From assembly GCA_030068075.1 (NCBI GenBank), contig CM057823.1, positions 17,022,485 through 17,086,484 on the forward strand: a stretch of DNA of 64,000 nt. The letters run 5' to 3'. The position numbers and the translations under genes were made by a program. Under the pieces are notes generated by a model. The model was not told the origin of the DNA. It made no database searches and saw nothing but the letters and a program-made list of their open reading frames with translations. This stretch comes from Paguma larvata. Lineage: Eukaryota > Chordata > Mammalia > Carnivora > Viverridae. Position 1 is the stretch's first letter. Every line of letters starts with the position of its first letter. Below are positions 10,291-22,970 of the stretch, in pieces.

Positions 10291-10890
10291 GGTTGAAATA
10301 AATGGTGACTAGCTTTTCAGACATGTTTGGATCCTTGATCAGCATCACATGAAGAAAGTCTTATTTGACATCTCGTTGAGTGAGTGACAGCTCGTCTGCA
10401 GTGCCAAGAGAAGCTTTATGCTCCAAATGACATATTCTTTTGTTAATGCATTAATGTATACTCACTTGAGGGAAAAAATATACAGATCTAAACAAATAGA
10501 AAAAATATAAAGTAAATCTAGACTGATGATATGATCTAGATCAAAATGGCAGAAACAAAGTTCTGCAAAAAAAGTGGCACATGTCTATTGGGATGGTGAG
10601 ACGAATGGACTGCTACGTAAGAATTACAAAACTTAGTGTAATCAATTGGAATACTAAATGCAACTTCTCCTTGCATATTGTGACTTAGTGTTCCTCTCCC
10701 CATACTGAAATTTATGCCTAATGATACCCTGACTAGTTATTTTACAACACATGACAATGAACTCAGAGTGAGGGCATCAAAAATAAATTCAGTCCTGAAA
10801 CAAACCCGATCATTTGGTCTACAGACATGACATTCGAGAAAGTGTCACCAGACTCCTTTTTCAGATCATGATTATGACACCAGGAACCGT
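10291..10890. other. DNA without recognised gene
   Basis: Mixed-composition DNA with no open frame over 60 codons that resembles a protein family. Nothing further recognised. Confidence 0.45.
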
Positions 10891-10982
10891 GGCCCAACAC
10901 GTTCAGCACTGTATCTCCATGACCTAGGACTTGTACCTGTTTCAAAGATAACGGTCATCAAGTATTTGTTGAATTTGAACAT
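10890..10982 (+). mobile_element. Possible L2 3' tail
   Basis: CAGCACTGTATCTCCATGAC and AAGTATTTGTTGAATTTGAA resemble the L2 end that reads roughly 'cactgtatccccagcgcctagcacag ... caataaatatttgttgaatgaa'. Short and diverged. Confidence 0.5.
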
Positions 10983-11145
10983 AATAAATGTTAGAAACAA
11001 TTAACAATGATATTTCTTGGTTAACAAAATAGATAAGTATGTTGTTACTGTTCAAATCAACAACATTGGCAAAACTAGAACTTCACTCATCACGTTTTAC
11101 CACTTCTTTTCTATTCTCTCTTTGCTCTTTTTGGATGACTCCATT

Positions 11146-11345
11146 TTTTTTATATTTTATTTTAGAAAGAGAGAGACCAATGATGAGCGAGGGAGAGGGA
11201 CAGAGGGAAAGAGTGATAGAATCCTAAGCAGGCTTCATGCTAAGTGCAGAGCCTGATACAGGGCTCCATTCTACGACCCTGGGATCATGACCTGAACCAA
11301 AATCGAAAGTGGGATGCTCAACCCACCATGCCACTCAGGTGTCCC
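11146..11345 (-). mobile_element. Can-SINE, minus strand, with target-site duplication
   Basis: GA-rich block, GAATCCTAAGCAGGCTTCAT, CCTGGGATCATGACCTGAAC and a decayed head CCACTCAGGTGTCCC. The word TGGATGAC(T/C)CC occurs just before the T-rich end and just after the head, consistent with a target-site duplication. Confidence 0.93.
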
Positions 11346-11359
11346 TGGATGACCCCTTC

Positions 11360-12265
11360 TATCTTTACTTCTCCAGCAGTCCATTTTAGTGTACCCATGA
11401 CACATATTTTATAAATATTAAATATTTCCATGTTCTTTCACTTCTGGGTCAACGTGTTACTAAATTCTACTTCTCATTGAATATCTAAAGTGTTTAGCCT
11501 ACCTGAGTACTGTTTTTTCTAGAATGTACTCTTCCACCACATAATCTCCAGGATCTTTCTCCTCCATAATCTATGATCTCTGACTTATTATCATGTTAGT
11601 ATTAATAACTTTACATAACTACTGTATTAAATTTTGTAACTATTCTGCTCTTAATATCATTAATTACGACACTAAAATGAAGTAAGCATGCGTAAGAAAA
11701 CCAAACATTAAAATCAATCTTAAGCATAACTATGATTCAAGTAGAAGTTGTTGACTCTTTTCTTGAGAAGTAGTGTTGCTTCTGATCTTGGCCTTAATGC
11801 CAGCAGAATCCCAATATAGTCTGATTATTTGAGTGATAAGCAAATCTAGGTCCTTTCTTTACTCTTCTCTCCCCATTTATAACTCTCTCCTAAAGCCTTC
11901 AAGCCCATCCTTGCCTACTGCCTTCAATCTAGTTAAGGAAATATGGGTACTGCCAGTCGTGCTGAGAGTAATACTGTCTGAGGGTAGACTCCATCCTCAG
12001 CATCAATTTCATTGCCCTCATTCATTCCTATCTCAGTACAGCAGATAAGATGGATGGCTAATGCTCTATGAAAGAGATAAAAGAGGGAAGAAACAGTAGC
12101 TCAAAATGGTCCCAACTTCTCTAAGCCCTCTGCGTGATCAGGAAGCTGGTAAAGCTCATTCACACTTGGTAGCTGTCAAAACCTTCCTGCTGAGCCCCTT
12201 GCATTTCAGCAGAGGAGCAATCCACAGAGCAGGAGGAAAACGAGGAGATTTAAAAGGAGATCATT
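11360..12265. other. DNA without recognised gene
   Basis: About 0.9 kb with no recognised repeat. Open frames at 11833-12048 and 12106-12288 show no family features and no conserved signals. Confidence 0.45.
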
Positions 12266-12267
12266 TG

Positions 12268-12350
12268 GCTTCTATTATCATTTACTGACAAAGTGATTCT
12301 GGCAAGTTACTTAACCTGCTTAAGGGCATATCTTTCTCTCTGTAATGGGC
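12268..12350 (+). mobile_element. MIR fragment ending in a poly(G) run
   Basis: TTCTGGCAAGTTACTTAACC and 'tgcttaagggcatatctttctctctgtaatggg' match the MIR core ('gggcaagttacttaacctctctg ... ctgtaaaatgggga'). The element ends at the G run where MIR has its GGGGAT word. Confidence 0.75.
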
Positions 12351-12366
12351 GGGGGGGGGGGGGGGG
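12351..12366. repeat. poly(G) run
   Basis: Sixteen consecutive G, preceded by GGGC and followed by CGG. It sits at the position of the GGGG in a MIR core and probably grew from it. Confidence 0.97.
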
Positions 12367-12614
12367 CGGACACATACATGCAAGACGAACAATATATTTT
12401 CTGTTAACAGTCTTTACAAACTACAAGTCACTTTAAACTGTAATTATAAGTTTTTTATAGTTCAGGCATAAGAAACTAGGTACCATATCATCCCTTATAC
12501 TGTCAGTACAATTAATAGTCTAGCAATAATGTCTTATATATCATGCTCTAAAATGCATTTTAAAAATGTTATCTACAGATGAGATTTCCATCAATTGTAC
12601 ATAGGTTGACAACT

Positions 12615-13090
12615 GAAAAATGTATTAACCATGTGTTTCTGATGCTCTGACACCTGAGGCTTTGCTGGGCCCTAGAGAGACTGCTCTGCCCAAGATTAGC
12701 GGATTCCTAGAGACAGTAAAGGACACATCTGTGAGCATGCATCTGCTACATAAGCCAATCCGTCCAGAGCCCACATCCCCAGCAGCTCCTCTGGCTGGCT
12801 GTCCCAGGGCTAGGGCTCCGCACTGATCCACCTGCCCTAGCCCTCATCGTAGTATCAGCCAGCAGGAAAGCAGAGCCTCCGGAGCCTGCAGAAATTATTC
12901 AAACTGTCCAATTCTAAACCTGTTTGCAGCCTCCCCTTGCCTTACCCATTCCATCCCATGGTAACCACAATGAAGCCTCTTACCCATGTTTTCCCCTCAT
13001 TGGCTGCCCCCTGACTGGCCCCAGTGCTTCTCCCCGGGGCCCTGCACAGTGTGTCATGCCTCCTATTTCTACGTATTCATGAAAGGAAAA
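12615..13090 (+). mobile_element. Possible ancient LTR
   Basis: A GC-rich block in AT-rich surroundings. 'catggtaaccacaatgaagcctcttacccatg', then 'ccctcattggctgccccctgactggcccc' and 'gtcatgcctcctatttctacg' look like the 3' part of an old ERVL-type LTR, with 'caatgaagcct' in the place of an AATAAAGCC signal. I cannot name the family or fix the ends. It could instead be unique sequence. Confidence 0.4.
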
Positions 13091-14178
13091 GCTTCATCTT
13101 CGACGACAGTTATTCCATGCCTGCAAGTTTTACCATACCTGTTTTCAAATTGTGGATGCTCTTAAAATATGAATATAATCTGTTAATATTAATTTTAAAT
13201 GAATAATCATCCTCTGGACATTTTCTGGCAAATATTTTATCATTTTACAAGATTTTAATTCTTAAAATAGGCAATATCGATCACTTCTTTTGCAATTACA
13301 ACTTGTTTAGAAAAATATTTTAAATTCATTTTTATAAGAGCAGATATGCTACCATGAGGGAAAAATGGAGAATTTAAATAATAATCGTAACTTTAAAATA
13401 ATTCCGTAAGAAGCCAAAGACCTCAGGGTTAATTTTAACTCAAATGTAAAAACTTGCTATAAAACAGAATGAATTAAAGGCAATTTCAAGGCTTTGGAAT
13501 CAAACTTGTTAATCATAAACCCATGAATTTCATATTTTTCTCCTCTTTCACTGAACACTTTTTGGAAAAAGGGAACCAAAACAGAGAAGAAACCTACCTT
13601 GAAAAGATTTTTTTTTTAATCCTCTCCTATTTTCAGTTCATAAATCAGTTAATGGAGAAGTTGAACTAGTTTTCGAAACCACTGTATTTAGCATTTATGT
13701 ACCTTGAAAGGGTTTTGACATAATAACAGAAGCAGCAATCGAGAAAGCTGTTACAGATCAAGAAGTCAGAGGAGAGTATTGCAGGGCCCTGACATAAATT
13801 TATGGAGCAAAACAGCAATGTCGAAATGCACTGTGACTGTGATAGCCGGCTAAAAAAAGGTATGGCAACGTTAGGTTACCAAGACTGAATTCCTAAGAAC
13901 GGCAGTTAAGGCAGAAAACAAGGCATCCGTAAAAATGTAATAAAATAATAGGAATCCACTACTGAATACTAAATTGTAAGAAAACTCCAGTAACAAGAAG
14001 TCAGAGTATTAGATCTCTAAATTTAAACACAGCACAAACAAATGCTATAACAAGAGAATATACACGCATTTGCCCTGAAAATTTTACACCAGAGTGTATC
14101 CTCTTATATCTTCAAAGAGGAATAAGGACTTGATAGTCCAGGGAACAGTGTTCTTGTCACACTGTATAAGGATTTACC
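13091..14178. other. AT-rich DNA without recognised gene
   Basis: About 1.1 kb with no repeat or exon recognised. It contains short homopolymers (T9 near 13608) only. Confidence 0.5.
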
Positions 14179-14193
14179 CAATGTATCATTTTA

Positions 14194-14222
14194 ATTTATT
14201 TAATTTTAATTTTTTTTAATAT

Positions 14223-14257
<35 letters not shown>

Positions 14258-14427
14258 ACACGTACATTAAGTGGGGGAGAGGGGCAGACGGGAAGAGAGA
14301 GAGAATCCCAAGCAGGCTCCACACCTAGTGCAGAGCCCCACCTAGGGCTCAGTCTCACCACCCTGGGATCATGATCTGAAATGAAATCAAGAGTCAGACA
14401 CTCAACTGAATGAGCCAGCCAGGCGCC
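14194..14427 (-). mobile_element. Can-SINE, minus strand, with target-site duplication
   Basis: T-rich end, an expanded (GA)n near 14225-14254, GAATCCCAAGCAGGCTCCAC, CCTGGGATCATGATCTGAAA and head GAGCCAGCCAGGCGCC. The flanks CAATGTATCATTTTA (from 14179) and CAATGTATCTTTTTA (from 14428) form a target-site duplication with a mismatch. Confidence 0.96.
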
Positions 14428-14429
14428 CA

Positions 14430-14762
14430 ATGTATCTTTTTAAAATACTTCACATATGAATAGAATATTGAAGGAGTGTTGAAAGAACAACCATCACTCT
14501 ACTTTCAATGATATGTGAAATATAGAGACAATTCAAATGCGTTCCGCTTATATCATCGCCTTCTCCAAACACCTTCCTGCACAACATAAATTGTTTGGAA
14601 ATACAGAGTATTTAATAAGAAAAACTATTATTCTATTTAATGGTAATAAACGGTTCCACTCAAAGTAGGGTATTTTATCATCATTCACTGTTATATCAAA
14701 AAATTATATGTATTTTACCATTATTAAAAATTGTTAAACATTAAATAAAATACATAAATATA
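14430..14762. other. AT-rich DNA without recognised gene
   Basis: AT-rich spacer between two SINEs. Nothing recognised. Confidence 0.5.
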
Positions 14763-14777
14763 GAAAATATAAAAATA

Positions 14778-15004
14778 GGGGCGCCTGGGTGGCTCAGTTG
14801 GTTAAGCAGCCGACTTCGGCTCAGGTCATGATCTCACGGTCTGTGAGTTCGAGCCCCGCGTCAGGCTCTGTGCTGGCGGCTCAGAGCCTGGAGCCTGTTT
14901 CAGATTCTGTACCTCCCTCTCTCTGTGCCCTTCCCCTGCTCATACTCTGTCTCTATGTCTCTCAAAAATAAATAAACGTTAAAAAAAAATTAAAAAAAAA
15001 AAAA
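14778..15004 (+). mobile_element. Young Can-SINE with perfect 15-bp target-site duplication
   Basis: A full-length copy. A box TGGCTCAGTTGG at 14790-14801 and B box GTTCGAGCC at 14847-14855 form the internal Pol III promoter inherited from the tRNA ancestor. The body ends CTCAAAAATAAATAAACGTT plus A-rich tail. GAAAATATAAAAATA is repeated exactly at 14763-14777 and 15005-15019, so the insertion is fairly recent. The 60-codon frame is a SINE shadow. Confidence 0.98.
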
Positions 15005-15019
15005 GAAAATATAAAAATA

Positions 15020-15756
15020 AAGTTACTTTTATCTTGTTTAACTTGGGATGAGAATGGGAGTTCTAATTCATCAAATAATATCTTTTTATGCACGTGATAA
15101 ATATGTTTTGGAATAGTAAGCCCACAATAAATAAACTCAGTTTACCCCCACAACCATTTGGTACAGGAGATACAAAGACTGACAGGGTGGATATAAATTT
15201 CCTGTCCTGAAGGAGTTCACGAAAAGATGATGAGATGAAATGAAAGTGAAACCCTGATTTGGATGCTCTCCCAGAATAGAACTAGTGCCTAGCACAATAC
15301 CTAACCCAAAATAGATGATCCAACTGTTTTCTGGATTACTGAATGATGTTAATGTATCAGTAGAACATGTTATGGAAACACAATGATGGGAAATTTTACT
15401 TTGTGCTACTAAAGTGGTCTGAAGAGTTGAGGACAATCATCTGGAGTAGGAAGTTCTCAGGGGCAGAAGCAGCAGCAATGAAGAAAACCATTCCAGACTG
15501 AGAGAACATCATGAGCAAAGGCACCAACACGCGCGTGAAAAGCCCATTTTATATTCTGGAACTTTTGATAAATGGAGACTGAAAGCAGAGATTTAAGGAA
15601 CATCCCATCTCGGGATGCAAATTTTACTCTGCATTTAAGCCTTCATCTAAGTATCTCTACATCCCAAACTATAAGTATACGTGCCTTCAGCTAATACGTT
15701 TCCAAACTATGCTCCCTGACTGAACGAACCTCAGGCCAGAAATGTGACAATATGGG
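15020..15756. other. Non-genic DNA, possibly an old mammalian repeat
   Basis: The stretch 15165-15220 ('gtacaggagatacaaagactgacagg ... cctgtcctgaaggagttcac') and 15490-15530 ('cattccagactgagagaacatcatgagcaaaggcacca') resembles a widespread ancient repeat with 'cctgccctcaaggagctcac' and 'cattccaggcagagggaacagc'. Family not named. The minus-strand frame at 15137-15436 is chance. Confidence 0.4.
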
Positions 15757-15937
15757 CCATGTGTGTGTGTGTGTGGGGGGGGGGCAGCGAGAGAGGGAGA
15801 CACAGAGAATCCCAAGCAGGCTCTGCAAGGTCAGCACAGAGCCTGACACAGAGCTTGAACCCATGAACTGTGAGATCGTGACCAGAGTAGAAAGGAAGAG
15901 TCAGATGCTCAAACAACTGAGCCACCCTGGCACCCTG
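15757..15937 (-). mobile_element. Can-SINE, minus strand, with TG/G simple repeat end
   Basis: GAATCCCAAGCAGGCTCTGC, 'aggtcagcacagagcctgacacagagcttgaac' and ACTGAGCCACCCTGGCACCC mark the inverted SINE. Its tail side is replaced by a short (TG)n followed by about 10 G (15760-15784). Confidence 0.9.
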
Positions 15938-18900
15938 AAATTTAGGTCACCTTCCTGATGAAAGCTCTCCTACGTGAATTTCTTTACAATTTCTCTCCTT
16001 TATAACTCAAAAATTTCTATATTATTTTAGCCTTGTTTTTAATCATCTGCTGTCTGTCATTGGTGAAAGCAGCTTATTTTACTGACAAGATTGTAACTTT
16101 GTGCTACAATTTCCCCTTTATGCAGCTTCAGTATTTCCCTCTTCACCAGATTTTCATGGTCTCCTTTTCCCCCCATAGTGTATGATCTAAACCACTCCAA
16201 AACATTATCTTTCCCTTTTCCATTTACTATCAAATTCCTTTAAAATTAAATAAATAAATGATGTCAGCTACTCAGCTATACCTGAACTTCTTCTTTTCCT
16301 TTGCCAGTGAAAGCGAGATCATTTAACTAATAATCCTTTGCTCAAACAATTCTCATTAGGAGCGGTGTACCTTATTCATAAAATTTCTTTTGCACTTACC
16401 ACTCTTTATTTCCCTCCGACACCTCTGATGATTTGCAGAGAATTTTACATGATTTCTAAAGCCCATTCAGGTTTACAAGAGACAATTTCACTCATTGGGA
16501 TTACTTCCATTAGTGGAGAACCAAAATGGAGAGGACTGAAAGGGTCCAGAGGACATACAACCAGCAAAAGCTGATTGTTAAGCTGCTTTCTAAAGAAGAC
16601 AGCTCTATAAACTAAAAACAAAACAACAAAACAAAAACCTGTGTTTGTCAAAGTGAGCCTGAAATTGAAGGTGGGGGTTAGTAAAAGTTAGGTTAGGCTG
16701 AATTGCTTTGATTAATGTATATATGCTCTACTAGGTAGGTTTTCTCTGGGAGGAAGGACCTAGAGATGTAAATACCAACAACTAATAAAAACACGGGCAT
16801 TGATGGCTAAAGGGTAAACATGGGACCTGGGAGAATACACATGCATTGTGAGGGGTTTTTTAAATTTGTTAACTGTGCATTAAATAATGCATCTCACCTT
16901 TAATTTTTTTCCCTGAAAATTTTTCAGGAGCTATAGTAGTTCACTTCTGTTTTTTGTGAGTGGATTCTTTAGAATATTCAGAGGTTCTAATTTCTAAGAT
17001 GAGAAATAGGACTTAAGAACCATGAAGATAAGGAGTCATCTAATATCTAAATAGTGCAGCATCTGCATAGAAAGTTAGAGAGTAAGAAAGAAAAATGAAC
17101 ACATAAAAACAAGTGATTTCTAGTAAATAGTCAATGATTATCAATTAAATTATTAATTACACTCATTCACATTTAGTAAGTTTGTCTACATAGGAAAATA
17201 AAACTGGAGTTCGTTAATTATCCAGAAATTTTATATGATTTAAAAGCACCTTTATATCATACACATACACTCATTAACACAAACAAGTTGGAGGATTCAT
17301 TATCCAGAATACCATTTAGAAACAGAGATTATATATTTCTGTTCTCTTTGTTAATGAATTCAAAAACCATCCAATATCTAGATACTGTACACCACATAAC
17401 TCTAATGCTATTTATTTCCTAAAACTAAGCAGTCATATTCATTTTTAACATAAATGTTCCTTTTTCTTGTACTAGTTTCCCTTTTAGAAAATCGTTCCAC
17501 TTCGGTACAACCATGCATATAATGAGCAACAAATCATCAAAGATGATAGGGATGCGATTACTTACAATTAATCTTCTTTCTAACAAAGGTCTCAACATAG
17601 AAAGAGGAGAGGAGAGGACACTCTCTGACGTGATCTCTCTGCACACTCCACAGGGAATGCTCATCGCTCTCCATCATTAAAGTGTCCCATTTTGATCCAG
17701 TAAAAGTGCTACCACAACCTCACATTTCATCTCGCTAGAGCATAACATGGACAAGAAGAGGCACACCCAAATGCACATGGAATAAGCAGCATCAGCATAT
17801 AGAAATGGTCTCCCTGGCTCCTTTACAAGCATGTTTTAGGCCCCCCTGCAAAGTAAATCTTTTCTATATACTTTGCTGGTGGGATTAAAATTGGCAGGTA
17901 AAACATATCTGAGGAGCGTATCCCAAGAATAAGTGATTGCAGCTATCAGGCATCATACAACCCCTGGAGGCTCCTTTCATCCTCCTCATCCTTGATTCTT
18001 GAGTCACTGACTTTAAAATCATTCCTGGAAGACACTGTAAAATCATTCCAAATCAAAGACTTGGGTATATTAAAATGCTTACCTTTTAACCAAGATAATT
18101 GGAATTCTTCAAATTGCTAATTCCAGAGAACAACTCTTAAAGGACTTAACATTGACTTTGACTGCATTATCCCACATCAGGTTTAGTAAGGAACATAGAT
18201 CCATCAATGGGTGTGGTTTTTCTCTCCTCTTCCCTTTATAACATCATCGCTGTGCCCCAAGTTTTACTTCACAGACTACTAAAGGAACTAAGAAATTGCT
18301 TTCTTTTTTAGTGGGACCCTGTGGATGGCTCATAAACAGACATTTGGTAGGCTGGCAAAATATTGTACTATGAATGTCCACTAATGATGTCCCATTGTTT
18401 TTAAATCTCCTTCTCAGTGTGGAGCTGCACTAATTGAGAGCTGACATAGGCACAACTCGGGTTCCTGAGGTGCTACACAGTTAATATCCGTCAACTCTGT
18501 GCTTTCTCAGTCATTCTGGGGTTACTGGAGCTAAGCTTACACCATACTTTGGATTACATGGGGAAATAAAATTATGTATTTCATTTGAGCATTACTATCT
18601 CCTCTTTTCCCTGAGATAATTTTTTTTTTTATTTTTTTTTTTGCAAAAGTAACAGGTAGGTGTAGCCAGGGATCCATTCAATTCCTGAATATACAGTTTC
18701 TTTGGACAGTAATCTTCAGATGACATGGATAGCTCAGGAAAAAGCATGAAAAACATTAATACTACAGCATCTATCATCCAACCATGAGTAAAATCTGTCA
18801 TAAAAAATAATAGAACCTTAAACTGGGTACTTCTTGTTTTGCCTTTCAATATTTGACTTCAAAAGCAGGTGAGGTAACAACAGTTTTCTTAGTAACTTTT

Positions 18901-21900
18901 AGTAATCAGAAAAATGGAAATCAAAACGCAGTTTTATGTGGGTCTAAAACTTGTGTATGAAACTGTTCAACAGCACTGGCTCATAATTGTTTTCTTGTGT
19001 TCCAGGGAGAAGTAAGGATATACTTACTCTCTGTCCTACCCTTCCTTTGACTAACACTGTATTTTGAGAAATAACTAGTAACTAGTGTTACATAACTGAA
19101 ACCTACCACAATTATGCCCATCCTGTGGACAATAGTAACCAAGAAATCAGCAACTGACTTAACTGTAAGTTTCTGCATTTCTAGTAGGTCCTTGCAAGGG
19201 ATGTTTGAAAAGCCTCCTGCATACATTCTATCGCTCCATTCTATTCTCTCTCTTCTAAATATATGATACCATTATAATCTCATATTTGTAATGGATAAGC
19301 ATTTTAAATTTTCCAAATATTTTTAAGCATTTTAGCTTCTCCACAGTATAACATTTTATAGGAGCAACTAATAAACCTTTACATTAAAAACATTAACTTG
19401 TTATTATGTCAAAGACCTGCTAAATGTATCATCTGAGAAAACTATATTAAATACTTTTTATAATATTGCCAGAATTGGTTGGCAATAAATCATGCTAGAA
19501 CCGTTTGTGTGAAGATATAAAATATATTTTTCTAAATTGCTTTTCCAAAAGCATGTGTGAAAGAAGAATTAAATGTGGTCTTTGAACAACATGAATTATT
19601 AAATAAAAAGCACTGGAAAAGATAGAGAAATATTTAATTACATTGGAAAAGCTTAATTAAATGATCTCATAGAGGCAGAATAATACCAACTTCTCTTTTA
19701 ACAACTGAATTTAAAAAAATGTTTTTCTAAACTGTTCCAACTCCTAGATACACTTGTTTCAAAATTTAAACTAGTTAAATATCCCATCTTCTAGGTCTTA
19801 CATATACAGAATACATAAAGCATAACTATTTATTGATCTCTGATTGCAACAGTATTAAAATGATAACTAGGGTACTGCATTTAGAGGGAAGAACTAGATT
19901 TAACTTTATAAATATTCATATATTCTAGAGAAGAAACATGAGCCTAAAGTTTATACTGCACACTAACAATCTAAACATGCAATTCAAATAAACCATCTGT
20001 AGTCTTCCTGATAACCCATCTGTGGTGATATTTAAACACTGACAGCACAGGTGAACAGTCACAATAAATCTCTTGAATTAAAATACACAAGCACGTGTGC
20101 TCACGTACACACACACACATACCAGTAGCTGACATTAGTTTTGCAAAATTATCCAACTTTAAAATTTGACAATGATTTACTGTAAATTGTGTGTGCTGTC
20201 TTTTCTTAGACTCACCTATATGAATTAAGAGGAAAATTTAAGCAGCTATGACATCCATTTAGTGAACGAGAAAAATCTGGAAAAATCAAGTCATACCCCC
20301 TACTGACAATATACAAAATGCAGGGATGAAGGGTGAGCAAGCTAAATTATCTATTTAGTTTATTTGAATCTCAAATTTAATAATACTTTGCCATATGCAT
20401 TATTCCCTGGATACTTTGATTCATCCTTAGGTAGAATTATAGTCCATAAATTTCAAATTAGTAACAAGAGGAGAGATGCTTTCTGACACAAATACTTCTG
20501 AGAATTCAAAGCACTAGTAAGCCATTATCTTTAATTTAGAAAGATAAGGAAGAAGGTTAGAAATCATTTATATTTCAGTTACCAAATAATATATGATAAA
20601 TGTATATTTACTCTTTATTATCACAAGGTTGAGTTTCTGTCAAAGTCTGCTTATTAATTAGGATAAATATTTGAAGCTGATTGTCCAAGGACCAATTACC
20701 TAAAATCCTGACATTATGTATTTTTTTAATAGGAAACTGCATTTGCTAGAATGTTTGTGCCATGAAAGCTTGAATCTGTTCACTAATCCACTGTGACCTC
20801 ACTGATCTGCTTAATTAACTCATATATAATTTAAAAACTATCTGGATTTTCTTAAAGTTAAAAAAGTTCAGAGTATCAGCATTTCCTTTCTTTAAGAATT
20901 TTTTTTTCTAAATAGAATAGGTTAGTGATTATTACTATGCTCACTTTAATGTAGACCCCAAAATCTCATTCTTCTGTGCTTTTTAGAAGGAATACTTATT
21001 TTATAGATAGTATCAAATTATCATTTGAAATATTCCCAGTAAATGGAATTTCCAATAATTTATTTATAAATATTAAAGATACAACTACTTCAAAGTTTTA
21101 GTTACATTCCTTAATGGTTCTCATAAACTTACATTTTCATCACTTTTAAATCTTAAATCTTTACTGGAAATTATTTAGACATGAAACATCTTTTCAAATT
21201 TTGTGCCCCCTACAAAAAAAAATTATAAAAAGACTCAGATTTATTTTCTCTGTTCATGATTAGATAATACGTAGCAAGCTTTTGCTTTTTATTTTGTGAA
21301 ATTTCAAGTATGATGAAGAATAAAATTTAAAACTTCACTTCGGAATCTATAAATAAAGGTATGCACAGTCTGAGGCAATAAAATTAACAACATTTAAAAG
21401 AAGAAAAAAGGTTCCTTTTAATTTATCTCATTCTCCACACATGCCCACCCATTTTATTCAGCCATACCTTGGGCATCTCTTATTTTTCTTTTTCCTTCTT
21501 GCAAAAAGAAAGCTAAGAACAAGGGTCCTTGAGAAGTAAAAAAGAGAATCCAAAGTTATCTTGCTCTGATTTAAAAGGGAGATCTTTGAGGATAGGAAAT
21601 AATTATACAATGAAATTCAGGGACGGATTAAATCCAGCAGAGAATCCCCTATGTACTGTGTGGGGGGGGACCAGGAAGATAGATTTCCTTAGCCTGGTGT
21701 TTCATAATCTTTCCTCCAGCAAATTTTGCCTCTTGAAGTCTCTCCTACAGGTTTTGCATGCCTAGAAAAGAGTCTGAGCCCACAGTCACAGGCTGCTGAA
21801 TAGCCACAGGCTTAGATATTGGCAAGGGTTTCATTCTTTTTTAGTTTCCTCAAAAGGAAATAAAAACAATTCACAAAAAACACCATAGGGATAATAAGAA

Positions 21901-22410
21901 AATGGAAAGGAGTGCAGATATAGACAGAGAAGCACTGTTCTCCTGCAGACTAAGCACGCAGAGCTGTGTGCACTACAAACTCTCTCCTGCACTGCTTCAT
22001 GGTGAAAATGCCAAATGTGCCCATATTACCTCAAGAGTATAGCTGGACTATTTGGGCCAAAAGGTCTATAGACCCAAACATACTGCAAAGCTTTTCCCCT
22101 AAGGCTGTCAGTTCAGACACAGATGACATCCTCTCTTGGTAGGACTTTGACTGCCATCATGACTATCGTGCTGGGAAATTCATTCATGCTAAATTTTACC
22201 CTGGACCCCTCTCCAACTCCCTGCTCTGGAGTAGTGACTGGATTTATTTAGGAATAAAACTAGTATTCTCTGTGTAAGCCCTACTGGATAGAGAAAAGGA
22301 GAACTCTGAATCTGTGTAGAAGGGAAACAGATTACCCTTCCCCAGTAAAGAGTGTCTAGCATGCCCTTTTATTAGAGCATTATTTATACTATATTAAGAA
22401 ATTATGTCAT
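15938..22410. other. Long stretch without recognised genes or young repeats
   Basis: About 6.5 kb in which I recognise no Can-SINE, L1 or exon. It is AT-rich and mostly high-complexity. Features include a poly(T) pair at 18620-18642, a short CA run near 20110-20120 and a G8 run near 21662-21669. Frames at 16338-16574, 17425-17664, 18981-19226 and 21529-21765 show no signs of coding. Confidence 0.5.
18620..18642. repeat. T-rich run, possible tail of a minus-strand retroinsertion
   Basis: Ten T, one A and eleven T. On the minus strand it is an A-rich tail preceded by non-repetitive sequence. I saw no AATAAA at the usual distance and no target-site duplication. Confidence 0.6.
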
Positions 22411-22419
22411 ACCTGGCAT

Positions 22420-22530
22420 TTTCACTAGACTAAAATCTCCTTGAAGGCAGATTTTTGCTTTTCTTCATTGTCACACACTTGATCCTAAAACCATGATTTT
22501 CAAGACTGGATGCTTACTGTGTGAATGGAT
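22420..22530 (+). mobile_element. L2 3' tail
   Basis: CACTAGACTAAAATCTCCTT and GAAGGCAGATTTTTGC, followed by 'gatgcttactgtgtgaatggatg', follow the L2 end ('cactagactgtaagctccttgagggcagg ... gttgaatgaatg'). Confidence 0.7.
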
Positions 22531-22968
22531 GATTTTATCAATAGATGATTTTATCATCCTGTTTTTCGAAGTTTCTCTAACCATAGTACAGGCTTCAATT
22601 TCACTGCACTGTTATCAATTCTCATTCACTTCACAATATGATTCTGCTTCATTTTGATGATTTTGATGCTGTGCCTGTATTTAATCAGGAAACACACAGA
22701 TTAGCCCCCTCATTCGTATGCACACTGTGAGATGTGTCTGAGATGCAAAATATATGGAAGTTACCAACAAGGACTCACTGGGTTGATTTGGATGTTTTAG
22801 AAAGTTAGATCTACAGAATAGATATTGAGCCTGGACCCAGGAGCCTTCTGTGGGTTTCCCAGAGACGTTACAACATCAAAACATTTTCCTTTGTGTGACA
22901 TAACAGTAGATAAAAAGTCAAAGATCAATCCCCAACTAGTATCAACATTTGACCATGAGTCATGACCT
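22531..22968. other. DNA without recognised gene
   Basis: No repeat or exon recognised. The minus-strand frame at 22797-22991 runs into L1 sequence and is not a gene. Confidence 0.45.
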
Positions 22969-22970
22969 AG

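Noticed and set aside
10008..10312. Open frames of 76 and 92 codons
   Set aside because: They lie within a MaLR-type LTR.
14778..15004. A functional tRNA gene
   Set aside because: The A and B boxes belong to a Can-SINE head. The cloverleaf is not kept and the unit recurs about 22 times with SINE tails.
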